Shown here one piece after another: positions 1 to 8,978 of a stretch of 64,000 nt of DNA (its first letter is position 1; each line of letters opens with the position of its first letter). The DNA lies in NCBI RefSeq assembly GCF_943736985.1, contig NZ_CALSFS010000010.1, positions 1 to 64,000 on the forward strand, written 5' to 3'. The notes below the pieces were generated by a model. The model did not search any database and was not told where the DNA came from. It worked only from the letters and a program-made list of their open reading frames with translations. The stretch is from Clostridium sp. Marseille-Q2269 (GTDB taxonomy: Bacteria; Bacillota; Clostridia; Clostridiales; Clostridiaceae). A program made the position numbers and the translations under genes.

Positions 1-19
1 AAGTATAATATCGTCTCAA

Positions 20-122
20 TAGGTAATTTAGCTTTTGAAATTGCCTAACTAAAGTATATAATATAATAGTATTTATAAAATTTAATATTAAATATTAATG
101 AGTTGCCACCGGGTAACTCATT
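20..122. other. Two strong hairpins ahead of the broken MATE gene
   Basis: There are two near-perfect hairpins. The first has arms TAGGTAATTT (20-29) and AAATTGCCTA (38-47). The second has an 11-bp stem, AATGAGTTGCC (97-107) and GGTAACTCATT (112-122), with loop ACCG. The second is not followed by a T-run, so it is not a classic terminator. I could not match the pair to a riboswitch class. They may be the tail of a leader that begins left of the window. Confidence 0.4.
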
Positions 123-204
123 TCATTATACTTAACTTTATTCCTTTAGGTCTTAGTAGGAATGAATGTTAGGTATTTTTTTATGTTTATTTTTAGGAGG
201 GATC

Positions 205-759
205 ATGAAAATGAGTGTAAAAGGTACATTTATGCGCTATGTTTTAACAAATATTATGGGAATGGCTGGTCTTTCATGCTATATTTTAGCGGATACTTTT
301 TTTGTATCTAAAGGATTAGGTGTACATGGGTTAACAGCTCTAAATTTATCAATTTCTATTTACAGTTTTATTAGTGGAACGGGACTTTTGATTGGAATTA
401 GTGGTGCTACAAAATATTCTATTTATCAAGCACAAGATAAAAATAAAAAAGCAAATATTATATTTACTAACTCTATTAAAATTGGGATTTTATTAGGAAT
501 ATTTTTTTTGCTAATTGGTTTATTTGAATCATCAAAACTTAGTAGTTTATTAGGAGCAGATGAAAATATCTTTCACATGACAAATACCTATCTAAAAACA
601 CTACTATGTTTTGCGCCTTTTTTTATTCTTAATAATATTTTTATAGCTTTTATTAGAAATGATGGAAATCCTAAGCTATCAATGTCTGGAATAATAACAT
701 TAATTTTAGGAGTATTCTTTGCTAAAAAATCTTTAAAAAGATTACAAGAGAACGTATAA
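205..759 (+). pseudogene. MATE-family efflux protein, internally deleted
   Basis: Residues 1 to about 165 match the first half of a MATE (NorM/DinF-type) Na+/H+-driven multidrug exporter: hydrophobic helices, the early LADTFFV segment, and the FIRNDGNPKLSMSG segment that ends the first six-helix bundle. The sequence then jumps to a short basic tail (FFAKKSLKRLQENV) like the far C-terminus of these proteins. The product is about 184 residues instead of about 450, so the second bundle is missing and transport is unlikely. I chose ATG 205 because AGGAGGG sits just before it. An upstream ATG at 166 lacks such a site. The reading frame is kept across the joint, which suggests an in-frame internal deletion. 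Confidence 0.7.
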
Positions 760-847
760 ATTAGATATCTTTTAGATTTACTATATTAAAATTAAAGCTA
801 TTTTAAAATAATCTCTTATTTTGTATTATAGATTAACTGTATTTATA

Positions 848-890
848 TTGAAAAAAATTCATCACCTAAAAGGCGATGAATTTTTTTCAA
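848..890. terminator. Bidirectional terminator
   Basis: A 16-bp perfect stem (arms 848-863 and 875-890) has A-runs on one flank and T-runs on the other. It lies between the plus-strand MATE remnant and the minus-strand permease, so it can serve both. Confidence 0.85.
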
Positions 891-938
891 TATTATATTA
901 ATTCTACTTTGTATATTAATTTTATGTTAATTTTGATT

Positions 939-2375
939 CTACATATTTGTATTTTTATTACTTTCAGAAGATACAGTATTATATTTTTTTGCAAGATATG
1001 GCATTATTACTCCTAAACCAATCAATACAAATGGAGTTATAATATTAAGAGATAATTGGAATATATCGGTAGAATACATACCTCCAATACATGCAAATGC
1101 AGTAAATGCAAAACACCATACTCCAAAAATAAAACCTACTTTATCACTCTTTACAAAATAATACTCTCTTTTGAATTTTTGTCCTGCCTTCTTCAATGCA
1201 ATATAAGCAAGGAATACCCATAAGTAACGAAGTGGCATACATACAGCATTTAATTTTACTAGCCATCTAACTAACTCGTCTACATTACCAATACCCAGAG
1301 CTGGTACTATAATTAATATTGATACTATTACTGTAATAAGCTTATTACCATTTTTATATGATCCGTATTTATTTTTTTCAAACATTTGTCTTGGAATAAA
1401 ACGTTCGTCTGCACTATCTAGTAGCATTCGTAATGGTGCATCAATTGATAATATCAATACAGCAAATTGAGAAATAATATTTGTAATTGCATATATAACT
1501 ACAAATAGGTTCCCTACACTGTAATATTCACCTAATTTTTGGAATGCATAATATGCACCATTAGTCATTAAATCCTTAGGAACATTATTAGAATCGAACA
1601 TCATCCCAAGTGATACTGTACCTAAAATTGCACATACAGCAACCATGATTGCTAAAGCTATCATTCCTTTTGAAAATCCTGTTTCTGGATTTTTCATTTG
1701 ATTAACGTAAGGTGATATTTTTTCACATCCACCTACTGCAAATACCAAAATAGCTAAATTTGTAAAGAACCGCATATCAAAAGTTGGCATAAAGGTCTTA
1801 AAAGACCAATCTATTGTATTTAAATGTGCTGGTGTAATTGCTGGTGCTACCATCATTAAAATTATAAATAAAATAGACATTACAAACATTGCTGTTCCTG
1901 CTAGTGTTGCTAATTTTTTTAATGGATTTAACCCCTTTGATGCAATATACATACCAATCAAAAATATTATCAAACAACTTAGTTGCATAAGCTTTGTATT
2001 CATAGAACTAATTCTTTTATCTTGAAAAATAGCCCAACTTGTTGCAATCATAAGACCTGATGGCTTTTGTGAAATATAAGGCATATGAACTATCCAATAT
2101 GTCCATCCAGCATAATATGCAAGCTTTGGTCCTATGGTTTCATGTATCCAAGAACTTACGCCTCCCCCACAATCTTTAAAGGCTGATCCTAGTTCTCCTA
2201 CCATTAAAGCATATGGTACAAAGTAAACCCCAAAAATTATAATCCAAGAAACAATTGCCTTAAGACCGTTATACTCTGAGAAACCATTAATAACATTACC
2301 AAAACCCCATACAGTTGAAAATGCCATAAAGGCAAGAGTATACCAAAGAATTTTTTTATCTTTATTTTGTGACAT
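939..2375 (-). CDS. APC-superfamily amino-acid permease (glutamate/GABA antiporter-like)
   Basis: A multi-spanning inner-membrane protein of about 478 residues with roughly 12 hydrophobic segments. The N-terminal region has the VWGFGNVINGFSEY unwound-helix motif of APC transporters, and its closest look is to the GadC/YveA-like amino-acid antiporters. It probably exchanges an amino acid for a related product, and the substrate cannot be told from sequence. A longer frame reaches 2432, but ATG 2375 (MSQNKDKK) has AAAGGA 8 bases upstream, so I take that as the start. It is transcribed away from a second permease at 3533, with a long AT-rich gap between them. Confidence 0.8.
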   Translation of the reverse strand: MSQNKDKKILWYTLAFMAFSTVWGFGNVINGFSEYNGLKAIVSWIIIFGVYFVPYALMVGELGSAFKDCGGGVSSWIHETIGPKLAYYAGWTYWIVHMPYISQKPSGLMIATSWAIFQDKRISSMNTKLMQLSCLIIFLIGMYIASKGLNPLKKLATLAGTAMFVMSILFIILMMVAPAITPAHLNTIDWSFKTFMPTFDMRFFTNLAILVFAVGGCEKISPYVNQMKNPETGFSKGMIALAIMVAVCAILGTVSLGMMFDSNNVPKDLMTNGAYYAFQKLGEYYSVGNLFVVIYAITNIISQFAVLILSIDAPLRMLLDSADERFIPRQMFEKNKYGSYKNGNKLITVIVSILIIVPALGIGNVDELVRWLVKLNAVCMPLRYLWVFLAYIALKKAGQKFKREYYFVKSDKVGFIFGVWCFAFTAFACIGGMYSTDIFQLSLNIITPFVLIGLGVIMPYLAKKYNTVSSESNKNTNM

Positions 2376-2645
2376 AACATATTCCTTTCTGTTTTTAATA
2401 TTATTATTTAGATAATAACTTATTGTATTCATAATGTATTTATGACTATACGCTATGAATTGCAGAAAATTTTATATAATAATTTTATGAACTTATCTCT
2501 GCAATACACAACTGAATCAATGACCCAAAATAAATAGTTGTAATAATATAAGTATTTCTTGTTGTTATGGTTGTTGCTATAATTTATATAATTCTATACA
2601 CTTTACAATTTCTTTTATACTTTTTATTTATTACTACAACAACTA

Positions 2646-2788
2646 TTACTTATTACTCTTTATTTATTACTTATTATTTATTATTTCTTTACTTACAAGG
2701 CCCTTATAAGCCTCTTAGTACCCCCTTGTAAGCACCTTATAATCCCCTTTATAGATGCTTATAATGATTCCTATATACTTTTATAACC
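2646..2788. repeat. Degenerate tandem repeat with an exact 11-bp period
   Basis: Reading in steps of 11 from 2690 gives TACTTACAAGG, CCCTTATAAGC, CTCTTAGTACC, CCCTTGTAAGC, ACCTTATAATC, CCCTTTATAGA, TGCTTATAATG, then weaker units to CTTTTATAACC (2778). The consensus is CCCTTATAAgc. Weaker AT-rich units such as TACTTATTATT (2668) extend it leftward. The period is close to one helical turn. It sits in the 2376-3532 gap between divergent permeases. The rest of that gap is very A+T rich, and I see no gene, RNA or clear promoter in it. Confidence 0.75.
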
Positions 2789-3532
2789 CACTAAAAGAAC
2801 ATATGAATTTATTAATAAATTTTTACCCCAATTAATAAATGATTTAAAACATATTTATACCCCTTTATAGCCCCTTTAACTAAAAATTAAAATTATTCTA
2901 AAAATTACTTTTTTCATGTCTTAAAATAGCTTGTCTGTTTATAAAATATATTAATAATGAGTTAATTTATTAATATATCTTGATTTTTATAAATAGCTAT
3001 TTTATTAATTAATGTATGTTTATTTTATAAATAACTACTTTACCTCCTTTCATATTTTAGACGTAATAATCGTTAATAATAATATATCATAAGTTATAAT
3101 ATTTTTTAAAATGCCATTTTTCTTGATAATTTATTAAATTTTGCAATTAAACTTGTATTATGCCACTTAAATATGATTTCCATTATTTAAAACGTATACA
3201 TAAAAATTTATATTTTATATTAAATAGAATAATCTACTACTATATAAATTATTTTTACATAAATTCAATAGATTGAGATAAAATGTTATCATCTCAATCC
3301 AAATTTTATATCTTTATTAATAATGCATAAATTGTATTTTATTACACAATTTATATAATAAATTTTCATAAATTTTAGAATTTATTCATTTTTATTGTAT
3401 TCCCATAAAATTACTTGTCACTTTTAAACATTTACATTTTAAAATATTAAAAATAATTGTTGAATTTTTTTTAATATTCGGTAATACTATATAAAAAAGA
3501 AAAGTTGTGATGAAAGAAGGGAGATGTATAAT

Positions 3533-4852
3533 ATGTTAGAAAAGAAGTACGGTCTTTGGACTACAGTTTCTATGGTAGTTGGAATAGTAATAGGTTCCGG
3601 TGTATTTTTTAAGGCTGATAATATTCTTATGGCTGCAGGTGGGAATGTAAAAACAGCTTTAATTGCATGGTTAGTAGGAGCAATTTCTATGATTTTTGGA
3701 GCTTTAGTTTTTGCAGATTGTTCTAACAGATTTGAAAAATCTAATGGAATAGTTGATTATGCTGAAGGCATGATGTCAAAAAAATTTGCTTATTTAATAG
3801 GATGGTTTAACGGAATTATTTATTATCCAGCATTAGCTGCAGTACTAGCATGGGTAGCTGCTAATTATACTGGTATTTTATTTAATAAAAGTGGTAATTT
3901 TGTATGGATTATGGCTGCAGTATATATGATAGGAATATATATTTTAAATTACCTTTCCCCTATACTATCAGGGAAATTTCAGGTGGCTTCAACATTTATT
4001 AAGTTAATTCCTTTAATTGTTTTAGCTATATTTGGTATATTTTACGGTGTTAATCATGGAGTTTTATCAAATAATCTTTCTACAATACCAAATATATCTG
4101 GTACGGGTACAGGTTTCTCAGCTGCAGTTCTAGGAGCAGCTTTTGCATATGAAGGATGGATTATTGCAACTACAATTAATGCAGAAATAAAAGATTCCAA
4201 AAAGACTCTTCCTAAAGCACTTATATTTGGTTCATTAACAATAGTAATCATATATATATTATATTTTCTTGGTATAGTATCAATACTTCCAACAGGAACT
4301 ATATTAAAACAAGGAGATAACGCCGTTAACGTGGCTGCTGGCCTAGTACTTGGAAATTTTGGAGCGTCTCTTCTTACAGTATTTATAATAGTATCCTGTT
4401 TAGGTACTCTTAATGGACTTATACTTGGAGGTTCTCGTTCTTTTTATTCTTTGGGTATTCGTGGTCAAGGTATTAAACCTGATCTATTCTCTAAAGTAAA
4501 TAGTAAAACTGATATCCCTACTAACTCTACCATAGCAAATTTTATTTTAATTTGTATATATTTAGTAGTTTGGTATATGAACTTTGCAGGACTATTTCCT
4601 AATAAATTATTTATAGACATTTCAGAATTGCCTATAGCCGTAATATATGGCATATATATAGTTATTTATATAGCATATATGATAAAAATGAAAAATTTAT
4701 CATATATGAAAAGATTTGTTATTCCAATTTTAGCTCTTATTGGAGCTTCAATAGTGGTATATGGAGGTCTTTCTAAACCTTCTGTACTAGTGGATGTAGG
4801 TATTTCAATGTGTGTATTCCTTTCAGGTTTGCTATTCTATAAAAAAAATTAA
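3533..4852 (+). CDS. APC-family amino-acid permease
   Basis: A membrane protein of 439 residues with about 12 hydrophobic segments. The first helix carries VGIVIGSGVFFKAD, the G-rich substrate-binding break of APC permeases such as SteT-type serine/threonine or LAT-like exchangers. Its substrate is unknown, probably a neutral amino acid. A frame opens at 3524, but the site AGAAGGGAG ends directly against that ATG. The ATG at 3533 is 9 bases from it and gives a normal N-terminus (MLEKKYGLW). It is single-gene transcribed, with a good terminator directly after the stop. Confidence 0.82.
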   Translation: MLEKKYGLWTTVSMVVGIVIGSGVFFKADNILMAAGGNVKTALIAWLVGAISMIFGALVFADCSNRFEKSNGIVDYAEGMMSKKFAYLIGWFNGIIYYPALAAVLAWVAANYTGILFNKSGNFVWIMAAVYMIGIYILNYLSPILSGKFQVASTFIKLIPLIVLAIFGIFYGVNHGVLSNNLSTIPNISGTGTGFSAAVLGAAFAYEGWIIATTINAEIKDSKKTLPKALIFGSLTIVIIYILYFLGIVSILPTGTILKQGDNAVNVAAGLVLGNFGASLLTVFIIVSCLGTLNGLILGGSRSFYSLGIRGQGIKPDLFSKVNSKTDIPTNSTIANFILICIYLVVWYMNFAGLFPNKLFIDISELPIAVIYGIYIVIYIAYMIKMKNLSYMKRFVIPILALIGASIVVYGGLSKPSVLVDVGISMCVFLSGLLFYKKN

Positions 4853-4855
4853 TTC

Positions 4856-4893
4856 AAAAACCTTGTAGTATTTTTATATACTGCAAGGTTTTT
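4856..4893. terminator. Bidirectional terminator
   Basis: A 15-bp stem with one or two wobbles (arms from 4856 and ending 4893) has an A-run before and a T-run after it. It separates the plus-strand permease from the minus-strand kinase gene. Confidence 0.85.
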
Positions 4894-4924
4894 ATAAGTA
4901 TATGATATTATTCTAAATACTATA

Positions 4925-5659
4925 TTAGCTAGAATAATTATTTTTTAATAATAAAACATCTCTTTCTATTTGTTCTATGCTACTATACTTTTTCTCTATA
5001 CCTAGTAATCTTTTTAAAAAATACCTTTCCTCATTAAACAAATCCAGTTCTTTATGCCAAGGCTTTTCTATAAAGGATTTGTCATGAAATGTTGTGTAAT
5101 ATAAATGTAATAAAAAATCCCTCAGATAGTAAAAATCCAGATTTTTAGTATATTCTTTATTGTTGATCCATCTGGCTAATCCAAAATCAACTAAATAAAC
5201 TTTTTTATTATAATATATTGTATTTGGAATTCTTATATCTCTATGTACTATTCCTCTTTTATGCAAATACTTTAGAATTTGAATAATTTCAATACATATA
5301 TTATATATTTCTTGTCTTTTAAAGATATATTCATCTTCACAAATAATTTCTTCAAAGGTTTTTCCATGTTTATACTCTAACACATATCCAAAAAAATTTT
5401 CTAATTCTACTTTCTTTATAAACTTAGGAATATAATCATGATTAATACTTTTTAATATTTCTTCTTCATAAATGACTTTACTTCCTATTTTTTTTAACAT
5501 TTTTGTTTTTAATTGCTTTAATATATAGCGACTTTGATGATGTTCAACTAAATAACAAATTCCAAACCTGCCTTCACCAATTATCTTTAAAACAGTATAT
5601 TCATTAATTTTTTCCTTTGTCAAATATGTTTTATTTTTTCTAAAAAACTCTATGACCAT
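4925..5659 (-). CDS. Minimal Hanks-type Ser/Thr protein kinase
   Basis: A soluble protein of 244 residues holding only a kinase domain. Visible motifs are the glycine loop GEGRFG (about residue 30), the ATP-anchoring lysine in YILKQL, the catalytic loop HRDIRIPN and the metal-binding VDFGLAR. The catalytic Asp, Asn and DFG Asp are all present, so it should be active. The C-lobe is short and I see no clear APE motif. It has no membrane anchor or PASTA repeats, so it is not the PrkC type. It overlaps the end of a small basic protein gene (5650-5865) by 10 bases, so the two are translationally coupled. Its substrate is unknown, and the partner is an obvious candidate. Confidence 0.8.
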   Translation of the reverse strand: MVIEFFRKNKTYLTKEKINEYTVLKIIGEGRFGICYLVEHHQSRYILKQLKTKMLKKIGSKVIYEEEILKSINHDYIPKFIKKVELENFFGYVLEYKHGKTFEEIICEDEYIFKRQEIYNICIEIIQILKYLHKRGIVHRDIRIPNTIYYNKKVYLVDFGLARWINNKEYTKNLDFYYLRDFLLHLYYTTFHDKSFIEKPWHKELDLFNEERYFLKRLLGIEKKYSSIEQIERDVLLLKNNYSS

Positions 5660-5865
5660 GAACTGTATTTTTTCCTAGGATGATGCCTCTTATGTGAATC
5701 TGAGTAAGATCCTTTTCTTGAAGAAAATGCAGACATCATAGATCCTAAAAATCCTGATTTGGATCTAGTATGTCTTTTATAATAATTACTTCCTCTATGT
5801 TTATTTTTATTGTATCCATTGCTAGATGAGTTAACTAAATTAAAAATTTTAGATAATATACTCAT
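5650..5865 (-). CDS. Small Ser/Lys/Arg/His-rich basic protein
   Basis: A 71-residue protein with no recognised family. It is unusually rich in Ser, Arg, Lys, His and Tyr, with short runs such as KRHTRSKSG and HKRHHPRKKYSS, and it is strongly basic and probably disordered. It has a good site (AAGGAGAGAG) before ATG 5865 and couples to the kinase gene by a 10-base overlap. Many of its serines lie next to basic residues, so it could be a kinase substrate, a nucleic-acid binder or an envelope/coat peptide. These are inferences from composition and context only. Confidence 0.65.
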   Translation of the reverse strand: MSILSKIFNLVNSSSNGYNKNKHRGSNYYKRHTRSKSGFLGSMMSAFSSRKGSYSDSHKRHHPRKKYSSWS

Positions 5866-6036
5866 ATAATCTCTCTCCTTCTATTTATTAAACTTTAGTG
5901 CCTTAGTTTATTTTCTTACTGTTTGATTTATTATATTATATCTTAAGTTACTTTTATTTTTAACTATATTTACAAAATATTATTTTTTTATTTTAAGTAA
6001 AAAAGATTATATCCACAATTTATTAATATATTAAAT

Positions 6037-6810
6037 CTATTTTATTTCCTCAAATGCATAAATAGCCGCACCTAATGCTCCAGTTAATTGAGCCAATTCT
6101 GGCACTTTTATATCATGACCTAATTCTTTTTCCATGGCTTTAACTATGCCGGTATTTCTAGCTACTCCTCCTACCATAACCACTTGCTCTTCAATGCCTA
6201 CTCTCATAGCAAGGGTAGATACACGCCTTACTACAGATGTATGAATACCTGCTACTATGTCTTCTTTTTTTGCATTTGCTGATAGATGAGAAATCACTTC
6301 TGATTCTGCAAATACAGTACAGGTACTACTTATTGGAACCTCATTTGTAGATTTTTCTGATATCTCCCCTAATTTAGATACATCCGTTTCGAGAACTCCT
6401 GCCATAACATCTAAAAATCTACCTGTACCAGCAGCACATTTATCGTTCATAATAAAATTTATAAGCTTTCCTTTATTATTTAATTTCATAGCCTTTGCAT
6501 CTTGTCCGCCGATATCTATAATTGTTCTTGCTCCTGGTATTAAAAAAGCTACACCTTTAGCATGACAACTCAATTCACTTATTTGTTTATCTGCATCTTT
6601 ATATTGAATTCTTCCGTAACCTGTAACTACTGTTTTTTCTATATCCTTTTCTTCTAAATTAGATTTTTCTTTTAATTCTTTTATTAATTTTGAAGGTCCA
6701 CTAGTTCCAGTACCCACAGGAACTAGTACACTAACCACAATTTCCTTTCCATCCTTCATGATAACGCCCTTAGAAGTAGTGGATCCTATATCTAATCCCA
6801 TTGTATACAT
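6037..6810 (-). CDS. hadI: 2-hydroxyisocaproyl-CoA dehydratase activator (ATPase)
   Basis: A 257-residue ASKHA-fold ATPase of the HgdC/HadI/FldI family. A homodimer holds one [4Fe-4S] cluster and uses ATP hydrolysis to push one electron into the HadBC dehydratase. Visible are the phosphate loop GLDIGSTTSK near the N-terminus, the second nucleotide motif IDIGGQDAK, and the two cluster cysteines C125 (NDKCAAGTG) and C164 (STCTVFAES). Length is normal. AAAGGAG lies 9 bases before ATG 6810. In the C. difficile cluster hadI follows hadA, whereas here it is the last gene, after a broken transporter. Confidence 0.88.
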   Translation of the reverse strand: MYTMGLDIGSTTSKGVIMKDGKEIVVSVLVPVGTGTSGPSKLIKELKEKSNLEEKDIEKTVVTGYGRIQYKDADKQISELSCHAKGVAFLIPGARTIIDIGGQDAKAMKLNNKGKLINFIMNDKCAAGTGRFLDVMAGVLETDVSKLGEISEKSTNEVPISSTCTVFAESEVISHLSANAKKEDIVAGIHTSVVRRVSTLAMRVGIEEQVVMVGGVARNTGIVKAMEKELGHDIKVPELAQLTGALGAAIYAFEEIK

Positions 6811-6855
6811 TTGTATCTTCTCCTTTATAAAAAATTTTTATTTAGGATCTACAGC

Positions 6856-7800
6856 TTATATATTATCCTTTGATAATATATTTTCTTTAGATATTACATC
6901 TTCTTCTAATACATCACTATCAACTTGTGATAATGTACTATGATGTTCTTTTTTAAATCTGCTATTTTTTATTTTTCCTATCACTATACATGGAATAACC
7001 ACAGCAAATATACCCATTATTCCAACATATCCATAACCAACAACAACAATATTAGTTAACCCAAACAATGAAATTGCCATAGATAAAACCATGCATACAA
7101 AAGATATAGCTCCTCTTCTTTTTTTTATATCAATAGGCTTCTTAATAACATTTTCAAATCTAGCTACAGCTCCAAACACACATCCTATACCTGTGGATAC
7201 AAAGGCTAAAAACAATACTATTGAATAAGAAAATAATAAAAAATTACTATTCAAACGTTTACATATATACAATATTGGTATAGTCTCTTTTTGTGTTCCT
7301 GGCATCCATGCAAGTAACATTATACAAGATAATGTTATCATGACTCCATTTAGTATAACTCCTAAAAACATTGATTTATTAATAGCCTTATCAGATTTTA
7401 AAGTATCACTTGCACTTAATACAATTGCAACTACAAAGGCTTGATAACCAGCATATCTAAGTCCACTATACAAAACTGTTCCAAAGGATGAAGGTGAATA
7501 TTGTGTGGAAATCATTTGAGAAAGATTTCCTAAATTAGCCTTTATCCCTGTAACCACTATAACTGTTAAGAATATTAATATTAATATAGTAATAATAGTT
7601 GAAGCTTTTCTTATTAATTCAGATCCATATATGGTTAGTATATAGAAAATCCCACCTGTAATTAATACTCCAACAAAATAATTAACACCATAGTTCTCCA
7701 TAAGAGAAGCAGAACCTGCTATAGATCCTCCTGTCCCTAATAACACTATCATTAAATATCCTATTTCAAAAACTACAGAAAAAACTTTATCATAATGGCT
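6856..7800 (-). pseudogene. YkvI-like membrane transporter, 5'-truncated
   Basis: A hydrophobic protein that I place in the YkvI-like family of putative amino-acid carriers. The obvious ATG is at 7752, but family-like sequence continues in frame upstream of it (KVFSVVFEIGYLM) to a TAA at 7801-7803, with no start or ribosome site. The first 40-60 residues, including the first helix, are therefore missing. The remaining 298 residues keep about eight membrane segments and a charged tail. It lies between etfA and hadI and may once have imported the amino acid fermented by this operon. Function is unlikely unless the ATG at 7752 is used. Confidence 0.6.
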
Positions 7801-7827
7801 TTATAAATTAAATATTATCTTTATAAT

Positions 7828-7860
7828 GCCCCCTCATCCAAATATATTAGAATAGGGGGC
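7828..7860. other. G/C-rich hairpin between etfA and the transporter remnant
   Basis: The arms GCCCCCT (7828-7834) and AGGGGGC (7854-7860) enclose a 19-base loop. On the minus strand it follows etfA but has no T-run. It may be an mRNA-stability element or a weak terminator that lowers hadI expression relative to the upstream genes. Confidence 0.5.
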
Positions 7861-7907
7861 TATAATAAATAGTATAATATAATTAACTTTTTATATTAAA
7901 TTTAGGG

Positions 7908-8960
7908 CTAATGTGCTATTTTATGTTTTTCAAATAATTCTGTAATACGATTATCGTCATTTAATAATTCTAATAATTTAGGCACTACATCATATAAATC
8001 TCCCACTATCCCATAGTCTGCTACTTCAAATATTGGAGCTGATTCATTTTTATTTATAGCAATTATTATATCTGATTCTTGCATACCTGCTAAATGCTGT
8101 ATAGCTCCTGAAATTCCACAAGCTATATAAACTGTTGGTTTTACAGTTGTTCCTGTTTGACCTACTTGGTGTGAATTTTCTATCCAACCAGCATCTACAG
8201 CAGCACGAGAAGATCCAACTACTCCATTTAATTTATCAGCTAATTTTTTTAATAATTTAAATCCATCAGCATTTCCAAGACCAAGTCCTCCAGACACAAT
8301 AAAGTTTGCATCTGTTAGTGATACTAACTCTTTTTTAGATTTAACTATTTCAACTACTTCTGTTCTTATATCTTCTTTAATTAAATCTGCACTTAATTTT
8401 AAAATTTGGCCCTTTCTATTTTCATTCTTTACGGCTTTATCCATAACTCCTGGTCTTACTGTTGACATTTGAGGTCTATTATCAGGACATATTATTGTAG
8501 CCATAATATTGCCTCCAAATGCTGGACGAGTTTGTTTAAGTTTTTTATCTTCTGGGTCTACTTCTAACTTAGTGCAATCGGCTGTTAATCCAGTATCCAA
8601 ATTTGATGATATTCTAGGAGCTAAATCTCTGCCTATATGAGTTGCACCAATTAAAACAATTTCTGGTTTAATATCATTTACTGCATCTACTATAACCTTT
8701 GCATATCCATCAGTTGTATATTTCTCTAGCAATGGATCATTAGCATAATAAACTTTATCTGCACCAAACTGTATTAGTTCATCTGTCAAATTGTCAACAT
8801 TGTATCCAAGCAAAACTGCACACAATTCTACTCCAATATCATCGGCTATCTTTCTACCTTCTCCTAACAATTCTATAACCACAGGAGTTATCTTACCCTG
8901 TCTTTGTTCTGCAATTACCCAGACATTTTTATATATACTTAGATCTTTTTTTATATCCAT
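7908..8960 (-). CDS. etfA: Electron-transfer flavoprotein alpha subunit
   Basis: A 350-residue EtfA with the expected N-terminal Rossmann-like domain and C-terminal FAD domain ([10 protein letters not shown], then [11 protein letters not shown] and [11 protein letters not shown], then [11 protein letters not shown]). It pairs with EtfB to pass electrons to or from the acyl-CoA dehydrogenase AcdB in the cytoplasm. In related clostridial complexes EtfAB bifurcates NADH electrons between ferredoxin and the enoyl-CoA. That activity is inferred here. GGAGGG precedes ATG 8960, 18 bases after etfB. Confidence 0.93.
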   Translation of the reverse strand: MDIKKDLSIYKNVWVIAEQRQGKITPVVIELLGEGRKIADDIGVELCAVLLGYNVDNLTDELIQFGADKVYYANDPLLEKYTTDGYAKVIVDAVNDIKPEIVLIGATHIGRDLAPRISSNLDTGLTADCTKLEVDPEDKKLKQTRPAFGGNIMATIICPDNRPQMSTVRPGVMDKAVKNENRKGQILKLSADLIKEDIRTEVVEIVKSKKELVSLTDANFIVSGGLGLGNADGFKLLKKLADKLNGVVGSSRAAVDAGWIENSHQVGQTGTTVKPTVYIACGISGAIQHLAGMQESDIIIAINKNESAPIFEVADYGIVGDLYDVVPKLLELLNDDNRITELFEKHKIAH

Positions 8961-8978
8961 ATTACCCTCCGATCAATT

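Noticed and set aside
97..122. Riboswitch (ZTP or guanidine type) before the MATE remnant
   Set aside because: The GCCACCGGG text looked suggestive, but the bases simply form a symmetrical stem with an ACCG loop, and the other conserved parts of those riboswitches are not seen.
2690..2788. CRISPR array
   Set aside because: The units are only 11 bp with no spacers of 30 or so bases, and no cas genes are present.
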